From positions 744,501-808,500 of the forward strand of contig OU015494.1 of the NCBI GenBank assembly GCA_907164885.2: a DNA stretch of 64,000 bases, given 5' to 3'. The DNA comes from Dolomedes plantarius. Lineage: Eukaryota > Arthropoda > Arachnida > Araneae > Dolomedidae. A program made the translations under genes and the position numbers. The stretch's first letter is position 1; each line of letters opens with the position of its first letter. Shown piece after piece: positions 48,022 to 59,259 of this stretch. Under the pieces are notes generated by a model, which was given only the letters and a program-made list of their open reading frames with translations, was not told the DNA's origin and did not search any database.

Positions 48022-48700
48022 GAGGGGGAGGGCCCAATAGCAGAGTTTTCGGCTGGGCCCTTCAAAATACTACTATACATAAAATGATAGTATGTAAAAC
48101 ATCAAAGTCAAAAATATAAAGGTGGTCCTATTTCTTTTTTATATACATTTATAAGATAACAAAACTAAAATGCATCTAGACTGCAAATATTTTATTTGCA
48201 ACAAAAATTATTCCAAACAAATTTTTCTTGATCTTTTTTGTAAGTGACATCATGTATAATTGGATCCAATTTTAATTTCCTCATTTCTTCATGCTCTGTA
48301 AAAAGTATTTCAAAGCTGAGTCACTCCTGCAATGTTGTTGACCTCAAATATGTTTTAATTTTAATCCAGAAATTCTCCTTCTGTTTCAGGAATATGTAGA
48401 AATTGCCGTAAAGATATAGTAACATTTAGAATGTCAGTAGCTCTGTTATTTTTAGCAGGGAATTGCCCTTTTTGGGGGGAGGGGGTCTAAAACATGAAGA
48501 AAGGCAGCTTTTAATACATCCATTTCTACCACCAGCATATAGTCACCTACATCTGCATGTTTTACAGACTTTGTTTGGTCATTATGCTGAATCAGTTTGA
48601 CATCTGTTAAAGCAATTTCCTTTTAGACATTTTTAATTTTTCTTTGTGCGAGGACCCATGCTTGGATCCAATATGTCCAATAGGCTTAGGGCCACCCCTG
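48022..48700 (-). mobile_element. hAT remnant, ZMYM1-like C-terminus
   Basis: On the minus strand KIKTYLRSTTLQE, a stop and LSFEILFTEHEEMRKLKLD match the dimerisation end of ZMYM1-like hAT transposases. The right edge CAGGGGTGGCCCTAAGCC looks like a hAT end, and the left edge is a degraded gggccc-rich end. No target duplication was found. Confidence 0.65.
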
Positions 48701-51459
48701 GGGAATGGATTAGATTGTTAAATCCCCCAAAGCCCTAAATTGTTTGCACATATCTATAAAAGCATTAAAAGTTATGTTTTACATAGTTTTTTTAGCATAT
48801 ATGAATTCATCCCCCCTCCTGACACAATATCATGGCTGACATTAGGCATATTATAGCCCAATCTTTTATAAACTACCTTCAAGTAAAATTATGCCAAAAA
48901 AATTGATCTAAAAATAAGCTGTTGTTATTACTAGATTATCCCTGCCTTGAAATGTGTCAGGACATCTTGGTTAAGTAGCTCATTTATGGTTTCCATGGAC
49001 CTCTTTCCGTACATCTCTCTTGGTTATTCATATATATATACAGCATCTATATGGATACAACATTTCCACTATCAAAAACCAGAGAGAGAGAGAGAGTAAT
49101 TTCCATCTAGACGTCCCATAGTTATCTCTTCCCTTTCAGAAAATCCAGATCATTATCAAAGCTTCTGGCTCCACATGGGAAAGCTCTCATGGCTTCCAGT
49201 CAGTTATCCGGTCCACCTTAAATTGAACACTTCACTAATGACACCATCAATCTTTTCTCAAATTGGTCGCACATGGGGAGGACCCAGCACCACCATGTGT
49301 GCGTGCCTCTGACACATTTCATTTTGTTTGCTGATATTGTTAAGAATGGTATTTTATGTGATGGTAATTTTTGTAGTTTCCACCTCCAAAGTTAAATATT
49401 TCCTGTTTCACAGCTTGTGAACTTCAATCCTTGAATTAGGACTATTCCAAGCAGCAAGCTAAAGGTGTATTTTTGTAGATAATTAAATGAACTTGTTCCT
49501 GTGACATCCTTTCTCATCTAGGCAGGTGTAAGTTAATGAGGTCTTTTTTGCAATCATAATTCGCATCTTAACCTTTGAATCCTAATGTATTTTATCTTTT
49601 GAATCAACTCAAGTGCTTAAATTTGGAACATATTTTACCATAATATAGGAAAGTTATGAACAAAAGTAATATTCAACATTTTATTAATCAATAATATAGT
49701 GCGGTACTGATTAAAATGTATAAATATTCTAAAATTATTAATATTTGTTGTCTTTGAAAAATGTTTTCACATTTATTGTTTTAGGTTAAAATAAACACAT
49801 GAGATTTTGTCACTTTCTCTACTCCATTTCCTGTAATTCTTTTTGCATTTATTTATTCTTATTTATTTCATTGTTTTCTAATTGTTACCCCTTGCCTCTC
49901 TCTCCCATTCTACTTCATGGCAAATTTTATTTTAATTATATAATCAATGTTCAGCTGTTTATTGTATTTTGTCTTTAGTATGCTGCTTCTGTAAATCTTG
50001 CTGAAATATGTACAGTGTGGAATAACTTAAATTCACTTTTTTAGTCATATTACATCGAGGAAAGAATATTTATATTTGTATGTTTGAAATAAATTATACC
50101 GAAGATAGTTTGTGTTTTTGCTGCATATTAGATTGAATAAATATGGTGTTATTTTAACATTTGATTTTTCAGATTTGGTAGATGGCAGATATAGACAAAT
50201 ATATACTTACTATTGACTGGTTTTTGACCTAATGCGTAAATCATAATCTTTTCAATAGATATTTTGAGACATATCTATAGGTATTAAAAATGTTATAGTT
50301 TTCATTGTATTCTTGAATAAAGATGCCTACAACATGGTAATGACTTGGTTGAAACATCCTCAATATCTTTTCCAAGCTCTAATATTCTTATTGTAGTTGA
50401 TTTATATATATCAGACTAGTTGGAATTTGTTTACTGTTTGAGTACATATATATTTGTTTATTCATTTGTGAGTTTTTCACTCTTGTTCATTAGATTGGCA
50501 GTGAGATGTTAAAGGGTGGGAAAGATCACAGAAAATCTTTTACACTGAAATAAATGTAGAGATTAGATGTAAATTTATCTACTACTATAAACTGTTATGT
50601 TGTGGGATTGTGAGAGCATTTCTCTGAAGGGAATTAATTTGCTCCGCTCATATGCAATTGATGCAACAGATGAGTTATTAATAACAGTGCAGCTATTGAA
50701 ATTAAATTTTGTTTTAAAACTGCTGGTAATGATGATGTATTTTGACTATTTTAAAAGTGTGGTGTTAATTTTTGGCAGAAAAGTGCTACAGCTGAATTTT
50801 ACAAACATTTCTTCATGCTATTAGTTTGTTACTTCATTTGAAACAATGTAGACATTTCAAGGCTTTGGTTTCCAGCTAAACAAGTGTCATTATATTGCAG
50901 AATGAAGGAAATATACTCGTATATACAATTTTGATTTCTTTCCTTTTTTTTTTATCGTTCATTCCTTCATCGTGCCCCCGAATAAATAGGAATATCAAAT
51001 TTAATTTACAGAACGGGCAGTATTTAAGTTTGTACATTTCGAGAATTTATTTATCATGCCAACGCGAAATATCAGGTCTTTTGAGGGATAAATCATTTCC
51101 CAAAAGTCATGAAAATGATAAATAATTCGTTCCATCAGTATCAACTGACCTCATCCAGTGTTAATGAATGGCGAAATATCTTTTCTGACCACGCGTCCCC
51201 TTATGCATATTTTTGGCATCTTTTGAGAGAAATGCGTGGCGGCACTAAATTTTTAAAAGAAAAAGTTCTCAGAATATATGTATATTTATTTATATATATA
51301 AAACGTGTAGGTATGCGGGACAAAAATCGACGATATTTCAACATTCCTAATGGCAATGGTTATAACTACCGGATGTAAACATTAGCGGCAGTCCGCAATT
51401 TAAAACCGCATGTGTGCAGCGGCGACATTTGATACAACCGCTGATCTTTTGACAAAATA
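48701..51459. other. AT-rich gene-free stretch
   Basis: There are several aataaa signals (near 50087, 50134 and 50313) but no supported gene. Composition becomes less AT-extreme after about 50.9 kb. Open frames at 50597-51378 show no domain. Confidence 0.5.
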
Positions 51460-51885
51460 CACCCATGTCCATAAATTAAGGATAATTCAGAATCGCACGG
51501 AAATCGAACTCTAAAGTAAAAATTTCACCTGTAGAATTATCACACACATCTTCAAGAATAATATGCAAATTACAGGCAACCACCAGATGACGCCGATAGT
51601 ACGTCACAACGACGAGAGGGGTATATAAGGAATGGTGGCAAAACAGTAAAATTGTTCTGTAAGCCGCTCAGCGACACAGAAGACGCATATGAATGATTTT
51701 GTACGTAGTAGAATTATCGGCCGCCTGGAATGTGGGCGTACTCAGATGGAAGTATCCGAGGGACTTGAAATTGCTCAAACTGTCGTCTCTAGGCTTGGCA
51801 ACGATTCCAAGATGATGGAAATGTAAGTAGATGTTACAGTACAGATCATCTCCGAGTTACAACGCCGAATGAAGACCGGTATTTG
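51460..51885 (+). mobile_element. Tc1-like element, 5' part, cut by hAT insertion
   Basis: The likely end cacccatgtccataaattaa starts after TA at 51458-51459. Downstream, near 51690, is MNDFVRSRIIGRLECGRTQM and EVSEGLEIAQTVVSRLGND, the first DNA-binding helix-turn-helix of a Tc1-type transposase. It breaks off at 51885, just after VTTPNEDRYL-like coding, where the hAT end begins. The other half was not found to the right. Confidence 0.8.
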
Positions 51886-54085
51886 CAGGTCCGGTGACAG
51901 GATTCTCGGGCCCCTGGGCAACAGAGGGGTCCGGGTCCCTAAATCCCGGTACACCTCACCCACCCACCCCTCACTTAATTAGACCAGAACTGCGAACTTG
52001 CAGGTTATTTTATAACCAAGACTTACCTGATTATCAGCTTTTTCTGCAGAAGAAATGTGCACTGTCATGCATTATCTTTTTATGTACTATAAATCGTACT
52101 TATACATTTTTTATGTTAAATAAACACATGTCAGTGGAAAGGGATGTGGAAACATTTGCGTAATAAAAACTTTTTGACGGTTTAACACATTTTATAGTTT
52201 TTTTTTATACAGTAATCAAAACCAGGACTTAATTGAACTTGAACATTTTATAAAAAGTCATAATAAAACGTACTTTTTACTTTTTTACTTTATAAAAAGC
52301 AACTCTTCTAGCCCTCTTTCTTGTAAAGTCACCACTAATATCATCATATTTCAAGCTCTTTGCCAAACCAGGTTCCATCACCAAAATGCTGAGATCGTTC
52401 ATCCTGTCTTGGTTCATCGTTTGATCGATTGACACTTTTTATTCTCTTCATTACACTGAAACTTTTCTCACCGTAACTTACATATACAGGGATGCAGCAG
52501 ATCAATCTGATTGCTATAGATGTATTTGGGAACAATTTGTCCAACTTTATCTTCCTTAGTGCGTTCAAAAGTTGTAAAGGTTGTAATGATGTTTCTCCTA
52601 AGTTGGTCTTATGATTTGATTTCAGGTGTTTGGTTTCATTGAAAATGTCAGTGTCTATGTCATCTTTGTACGTTTGACACAAAGTCAAACATTGCTTTTT
52701 AATTTCATTTTCATCTATATCATGATATGTCTAAAGACATTGAAAAAGGTCACTAACCTTTTCGGAAAATTGAAATCTCTGAGTAAGGCCTCCAGTGATA
52801 GAGTCAATAAGTTTATAGAAAACATTAATTCTGAAATTCTCCTCATGTTTTACGTAACGTCCAGTTTGATCATCACATCTTCATGGGGTTTCACAATCTC
52901 TGGTCTCGTCATGGAATATTTTTCTTCTCTTAAGTCGTTTCTCCTTTGAAGTCTTTTTTACATTCTATTCTTTCTGTGATGTTCGCTGCCACTAGTTTTG
53001 ATTCAGCTTAAAGATTGCACCATTTACTCCGCAGATCTTTCAGCATCTCAATTAGATCACCACTTTTTTTCGTCTCTATGTCGAGAGTTGTAGATCGGGT
53101 TTGTAAAACTTTATTCTTGTGATCAATAGTGACAAGCACTTTTAGCCATATTGTGGACATAATACATTCAAAGGATCTTAAGTACTTCATAACTCTTTTT
53201 AGCTCTGTTTTACACTCTGCGGTTAGATTAAGCTTTTAACAGTCATTTAGAGCATGAATTATGAGTGGCAAATGCTTGACAAAAGGTCGAACGCTATCTA
53301 CTCGGGCCAACCATCTAGTGTGAGAAAGGTTATGCAGGGAGCATCCTATCCGTTTTTCTAACTATTCCCATCTCTGTGGGCTTCTGGGGAAAAAAAGTTG
53401 TATGTTTTTGTAACATCCCAAAAATTGTTATCACTTCTTCACAACACTCTGCGGCATTAACCTCACACAGATTCAGGCTGTGTGCGGCACAATTAGAGTA
53501 TAAGGCAAGATTGTTATGTTTACTTATAACGGCTTGAGCACCGTTATAAACTCCGGTCATATTTGCACCGTTGTCATAACCTTGCCCCCTACAATCCTTC
53601 AAAGGAATTGAGTTCTTTTTAAGTCCACTCATAATCAAGTTAGGAACATCCTGTCCTGTTTTTTGGTTGCAATCAACAAAACTTAAGAACCTTTCGGTAA
53701 CCTTAAATTCCGATTCGCAATCTAATACGTATCTTAACACCTATGTTTTTTGCTCCATGTGGGAGACATCTAGGGTAGAGTCAGCAATAATAGAAAAATA
53801 TTTCGATTTTTTCCTCTCTTCTAGCACCTTCTGCCGAACTCTAGCACCACAAGTTTGAATGCATTCATTTTGGGATTCTTTAGACAAGTAATGCGCTTGA
53901 AGCCGTTTTCCCTCTTCTGGAGCCTTTTTTATTTTTGAGATATGTTCCCTTAGTAATGGGTCAAATTCAGATAACAACTCTATCAGCCCTGTGATGAATA
54001 GGAAATTCTTCAACGGACAGGCATCAAGCACACAAGTTCGTTACGTTAACCCCCTTCTTAACGGCAGTGGACAATTTACTATTCA
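51886..54085 (-). mobile_element. ZMYM1-like hAT element, 3' part
   Basis: The left edge starts CAGGTCCGGTGACAGG, a hAT-type terminal repeat, inside the Tc1 fragment. The transposase is on the minus strand and extends to about 54040. There the sequence meets the BEL/Pao LTR, so the 5' part of the hAT gene is missing or displaced. The right boundary is approximate. Confidence 0.8.
52344..54031 (-). pseudogene. ZMYM1-like hAT transposase, broken
   Basis: The first piece (53741-54031) has ELLSEFDPLLREHISKIKK and SKYFSIIADSTLDVSHMEQ with a catalytic Asp. A single TAG separates it, in the same frame, from the next piece (53330-53740) with GQGYDNGANMTGVYNGAQAV and YSNCAAHSLNLCEV. Later pieces are TLDIETKKSGDLIEMLKDLR (53008-53190) and a degenerate dimerisation end with YGEKSFSVMKRIKS (52344-52688). 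Frameshifts occur between the later pieces. Confidence 0.88.
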
Positions 54086-54104
54086 TGACTAATAAATCTA
54101 GCAT

Positions 54105-54478
54105 CTCCAGACTGGATGGTGCCGGAGCGGAAGTCTCCTTTGGGGTTTCGCGCGCCAGCGGCTACACAGGGCGAGTGAGGCAGAGATAGAGTTGATCTAC
54201 TCTCGGAAGGTGATAGACACCTGTTGGCTTAGGCCAGACATAGTTTTATTTTGGGAACTTTGAATCCCGGGCTTAGCGCCGTATCACGTAGTCGGTGTGA
54301 CTCCGGCTGTTCAGGGGATAATTCTTAATTCCCCGGTGCCTTCGGGCGGAATCTATGCTCGTTAATTCGAGATTGTATATAGTGTAAAATAAATACAATT
54401 TTGTTTTAAAACCTAAACTCCGTATTTCTGGATTAGTCTATGCTCAACTATCTAGGAGAAACTGTCCATATCGTCACA
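54105..54478 (-). repeat. 3' LTR of the BEL/Pao copy
   Basis: On the minus strand it begins TGTGACGATATGGACAG directly after a tttttggggc tract resembling a polypurine end. The block is more GC-rich than its surroundings. The far end was not fixed and could lie anywhere from about 54086 to 54120. Orientation is inferred from the adjacent integrase. Confidence 0.6.
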
Positions 54479-54504
54479 GCCCCAAAAAGTTGCCATTGTT
54501 GGGA

Positions 54505-55260
54505 TCACCTATCCTTTCGGAGGTTCCTCTGAAAGCTAAGCCTCGCTCTCCAATAAACATAACTACAGATAACAATCTTTGAAATATTTCTTTCCAGTAT
54601 TTCGTTCTTTAGTTTAGTAATCAGTTCAGCATTCTCTGCTTTTGAAGGTATATCAGTCATTTCTGTTATATCCCCATTATTTATTTCCAGTTGATATAAT
54701 CTTTGAACAGGCCTCAGCATGTTGCCTTTAGCAGTTTTTACACGAACTAGACAACTAATGGAGTCCTTACCAGGAAATATCTCCATCACTTTGGCAATAT
54801 CCCAGTCTAATCTCCTTTTGTTGTCGCTGCCATCAAGTACAATGTCTCCTAACTGTATATTGTCTAGATTGAATTTCTTGTTTGAACTAAGGAAACCGAG
54901 ATATTTTTTCTTGAATCTCAGACTAAGGTCTTCCCTCACTTTCTGCAAATAATTCCACCTCGTTGATACTAATCAATTCCAACTGATCCAAATCTTTTGT
55001 GTCATTACCAGGAAGACTCTGCAAAAACATCGAGGGCTTAAACATACCAAATTCATCTGAATCTTCAGAAACGTATGTTAGAGGACGATTATTCATCAAA
55101 GATTCACACTCACAGATTAAGGTAATTAACTCTTCATAATTTAAGGAAGCACAGCCTAAGCTTTACTAAGCAAATCTTTCAAAATTCTAGTCAAACGTTC
55201 CCAATAGCCTCCCCACCATGGAGCTGTAGGTGGGTTAAACTTCCATTTAATTCATTTTAA
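54505..55260 (-). pseudogene. BEL/Pao integrase C-terminal region
   Basis: Near 55180-55250 the minus strand reads [20 protein letters not shown] and ILKDLL, the conserved Pao integrase block. The open frame 54505-54948 contains QLGDIVLDG, WDIAKVMEIFPG and VRVKTAKGNMLRPVQRLYQL, the end of the protein. The frame breaks between these parts. Confidence 0.88.
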
Positions 55261-55335
55261 ACTACATTCCTGTTGAATTTTATCCCAATTTAACTGCTTT
55301 ATGGCTTTGTTTACTCCAACGAAATTAGTTCCGTT

Positions 55336-55515
55336 CAGTGGCGCACCCAGGGGGGGGGGGCTGCCCCCCCCCCCAAAGAAGCAGAAATATTGATTTTGCA
55401 TTATAAATATTTTCATTCGTTCATCTCGCCCCCCCCCCCCATGCATTATAAATATTTTTGTCCATTCATCTCGGCCTCCCCCCCCCCCCCAAGAAAAAAT
55501 CCTGGTGCGCCACTG
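55336..55515. mobile_element. 180-bp hAT MITE inside BEL/Pao
   Basis: Perfect 8-bp target duplications gttccgtt (55328-55335 and 55516-55523) flank terminal repeats CAGTGGCGCACCCAGG and CAGTGGCGCACCAGG. The body is a roughly 57-bp unit (gcattataaatattttcat, then gttcatctcg and a C-run) repeated twice. Confidence 0.9.
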
Positions 55516-55979
55516 GTTCCGTTATCTGAATAAACGACATACTCTTCCTCTTCTGATCAGGAATCTTCGTAGAAGTTGTATGAATGCGTATCTGCTTAAG
55601 GATTGAATCAGTTTTAGGTGTACAGCACTGTGCACCGCACAGGTACAAATGACTATTCAAAATTCTTCCTTTGACTTCGTAAAATGGGGTCCAGAAAAGT
55701 CTACACCTGTTACTTGAAAAGTAGCAGATATTCTTGTTCTATCTGCCGGCAGAGGGGGGAAATGGAACTTTAAGCGCTTTAGCTTGATTTCTTCTGCAAA
55801 CAATGCATCTTCGAACAACAGATCTAACAATTCTCCTACCCTGGAGGATTCAAACCTATTCCCGTAAAATTGTAAGAAGAGTCAATATTCCTGCCTGTGT
55901 ATGAATAATATGTAGTTGATCAGTCATTCTCTGTATTATGAGATGTCTCGAAGGAATAACAATTGTATTCTTATATTCA

Positions 55980-57340
55980 TCAGTTTCTTCTCCTTCTGCC
56001 AATCTCGATTTTTATTCTTAGCAGCCCATCATCGTCTATTAAGATGTTTACACTCTTTAAAGAAGCTCTAGAAACTTCATCTGAAAAGCATTCACTTTGT
56101 ATGCATCGGAAAAGTATTTTTTCAGCGTGCAAAAATTCATCTGACGTGATCGCAGGAAAAATTGATCTTCCTATTGTTTTGTATCGATAACGCATTATCC
56201 ACGCCATTGTTCTTACCATCATAGCATATTTTAAAAACCTTAAGGCAAGTTTAGAAATGATTGTCTCATTTACAGAAGTATTCGCTGATTACAGAAGTAT
56301 TCGCACAGTTCTTCTGCACCTTTCTTTGTTAATCTCCTCTGTAGCAGGAACAGGATGTTTCGATGTCCAAGTTTCAGGGGACCCTCTAAGAAATGTTGGT
56401 CCTGTCCACCATTGCGGTTTTAAAAGTTGCAATGGGTAACATCCTCTAGACGATAAATCCGCAGGATTTAAGATACCTGGTACGTGCTTCCAGCATCCAG
56501 TTTTACTGTAATCTTGGATCTCCTTTACCCTGTTTTCCACGAACACGGACCAACTGTTTCGCTTTTTACACCATGATCAGACAACAGACGAATCAGACCA
56601 AAAGTAGGTTTTTAAGTTTGTTCTGTTTAAGCACTTAATGGCTAGTTGGTACATCCTAACACTCAGAAGTGCTGCCATCAGTTCGAGCCGTCTCAAAGAA
56701 ATTTCTTTTAAAGGCGTAACTCGGGATATAGCTAAGATGAGGTTTAAATGCACTTCTTCATTTTCTTCTGTTCTCAAAAATATGCAGGCGCCGTATGCAA
56801 GTTTGGAGACATCACAAAACACGTGTATGGTACTGGTAGAACTAATAAATATTCTTCTTGCTATACGGCAGTCATTCGAATGATGTATTTCTTTTAACCG
56901 TCTGCTAAATTCCTTTTACATATCTTTAGGTAGCTCCTCATCCCAGTCAGATTTCAATTTCCATGATTTCTGTAAAATAGCTTTAGGAATAAGTAACGTG
57001 GGTGCGGGGAAACCAATCGGGTCGAATATTTTCTGGATGCATGAAAGTAGCATTCGTCTGGTGGAAGACTCATTTAAAGATACTAAGCGACGTCCTATTT
57101 CATCTAATGATCGATACCACTGAAGACCCAAAATATTGTCTACACACTTCCCTGAATCTAAACTACTTATCCATCCTCTAAGGTTGAAACCAGAATCCAG
57201 CCGATGACATTAAACCTGTAGCTCCTTTAATGAATGGTTGAGAAATGAAATGTTCAAAATGATCGAGAGTAGTGTCGAATCCATAGGTTTCGGGGTCGCT
57301 GAGACGAATACTGACACTCCCGATGCTACTTAAGTACAAG
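55980..57340 (-). pseudogene. BEL/Pao RT end, RNase H and integrase N-terminus
   Basis: In transcript order, GLMSSAGFNLRGW and LGLQWYRSLDEIGRRL (57100-57220) and LLSCIQKIFDPIGFPAPTLL (56916-57131) are the end of Pao reverse transcriptase. FCDVSKLAYGACIFLRTE (56577-56822) is the RNase H start. WSDSSVV, CWKHVPGILNPADLSSRGCY (56289-56546) and the integrase lead-in with EKILFRCIQSECFSDEV and DDDGLLRI (55980-56222) follow. Stops and frameshifts lie between the pieces. Confidence 0.87.
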
Positions 57341-58044
57341 TTCAGCCCCATCAGCACTGGGGGGGGGGAGAGAGGAGGGAGAAATAAAATGACTTCGATT
57401 TTGCACTAAAGGTAGAATTCATTCCTTTACCTGTCTAATAAAAAAATCGGGATAAATAAATACCCGAAACGTTCGGGTAAACAGCTAATTACAAATAAAA
57501 TCAAAATAAAACATTACTGCCGGCCAATCAAACATAATGAAATATTCTCGAAAAATATAAAAGATTAAGTTGAAGAAAATGTTAATAGTTCATATATTAA
57601 ACGACTAAGGTCGTCTAAGGTACTGAACGAGTTAACTTAAAAATGTCCTCTTAGAAACTGCTTAAAAATGACTTTTCAAAAAATCTGGATCATTTATTTG
57701 GGGTTTACGGTGTGAAAGAACTTTTTTTTATGTCACAGAAACATATAATCAGATACACACCTAGATGTTAAACGATTTTGCGTTTGAAATAACATGACAA
57801 AAATTATCCCTCTTGATAAATATATACATCTTTTTGTATTTTTTTTAATATAAAATAATAATACAACTTTTAAAACAAGGAATATATTCAGTTAATGAAG
57901 TTATATATTCATACAAGTATACATTTTCACTTAATAATTACTAATATATGTAAATAATAAAAGTATTTAAAGGAAATAAAAAACAGAACTCGTTCTTGAC
58001 ATAAAATCTAGGAGTCAAATTGACTCATCATATGTATATATATA
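57341..58044. other. Gene-free stretch
   Basis: It starts with a G-run and purine-rich tract (57359-57382) and is then AT-rich without recognisable coding sequence. Confidence 0.5.
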
Positions 58045-58297
58045 TATCCCGACGCGCAACATTAAATACCTCCGTATCTAGGCCGGATATGGGCACGTTA
58101 AATCCAAAGACCGGAAAGTCCCTCTATGATGTCAGGGAGGGTGGGAGAGGGTACGATCCCCCCTCCAAGATGTCCCTCATGGGGGTGCTCGGTCAAAATT
58201 AAGCTGTCAGCTAGCTAAGACGGACTCCGACTCTTGTGGTGCTAAACCAGAGTCGCACACTTCAGCCCGAAGCCTAGAATGCCCAGGGGGCATTAGA

Positions 58298-58304
<7 letters not shown>
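58045..58304 (+). repeat. Candidate LINE 3' end before a TA/TG tail
   Basis: The GC-richer, non-coding segment contains gctaagacggactccgactc and cttcagcccgaagcctagaa and runs directly into a (TA)n(TG)n tail (58305-58351). This arrangement resembles 3' ends of arthropod non-LTR elements. The identification rests on pattern memory only. Confidence 0.4.
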
Positions 58305-58351
<47 letters not shown>

Positions 58352-58699
58352 ATAATAATCACATTTGGAAAATTTAGCACAAGGGGATTGACGCGTAGAA
58401 CGCGGAGATGCAGTCGGTACGAGGAGTGGTGCAGTCGGGCTGAGTGTTCATTCAGGAAAACACTTACGAAATTTAGGAGAGTAACACACGCAGAGCCATA
58501 GAAGAGGAACACACATTTCCGATGATATCCAGGAAATCACCTTTATTCAATTATGAAGCATCGCGAAGGTATTAGCTGCAGCGGCCACATGCTTTGTCCG
58601 GCGTCCATGCCAGGACGGGACGTAAAAACAGCAGTGCTTACATTGGAGAGTTAAGAGAAAAGCGTTGTAACCACCGGACTGTGGACATTAGGTCCGACA
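58352..58699 (-). repeat. Probable solo LTR
   Basis: On the minus strand it begins TGTCGGACCTAATGTCCACA (58699 downwards) and includes a gaataaagg signal near 58535-58543 with a U5-like tail to the TG repeat. No internal retroelement sequence is next to it. A 5-bp duplication was not found. Confidence 0.55.
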
Positions 58700-59212
58700 G
58701 CAACAAGAGTTAGAAACGAAGAGAGAGAAAAGTCTTCTGTTCATGCAATATTAAATGGGTGTTTTGCGATATTGACGCCAGAAGGCCTAAACTCCTTAAT
58801 TTTTAATTGGGCGACTTCAGATTCGTGGAGTTCACGTGTCCACTTAAGTTTATCGGGGACTTTACTGCTAGATCCCGCGCTTGTTAGAGCTGCGAACTGT
58901 TGACCTGGGCGTAGGATAAGTGGCCATAAAGTTCTTGCAAAGTGGGGTTTTTGACGTTATAGAGACATAACTTCAGGGGCTCTTCAAGAATTTTGACACT
59001 ATACTGACATTCGGAATCTCATAAACTTCTAACACTCATATCTGGGGATGTTATTGAGTTCCGATACTTCACATGCCTGCTTAATGATCTGCAGGGCTAC
59101 GATAAATTATCTTATTTTACTTTTAGGTCGCAATTTTTGAAAGGGGTCGTACTTTATTAACAATAGAATATGCTTTTAAAGTAAAGTAATTTAGGAAGAC
59201 GCGTTTTCTTGT

Positions 59213-59214
<2 letters not shown>
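58700..59214. other. Gene-free stretch
   Basis: The sequence is of mixed composition and has no recognisable element or gene. Confidence 0.5.

Positions 59215-59258
<44 letters not shown>
59215..59258. repeat. TA microsatellite
   Basis: About 22 TA units at the left border of the following repeat. Confidence 0.95.

Positions 59259-59259
<1 letters not shown>

Larger units (their letters stand above)
54105..57340 (-). mobile_element. BEL/Pao retrotransposon, 5'-truncated
   Basis: On the minus strand the remains run from the end of reverse transcriptase (about 57340) through RNase H and integrase to a 3' LTR (about 54105-54478). Gag, protease and most of the reverse transcriptase are missing, and the break coincides with a G-run at 57359-57370. 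Many frameshifts show an old copy. A hAT MITE is inserted at 55336. Confidence 0.85.

Noticed and set aside
50597..51378. Series of short open frames before the Tc1 fragment
   Set aside because: No recognisable domain, and they overlap in different frames with AT-biased codons.
57359..57382. G-run and purine tract as a retroviral polypurine tract
   Set aside because: It lies at the truncated 5' side of the Pao copy, not next to an LTR start in the right orientation.
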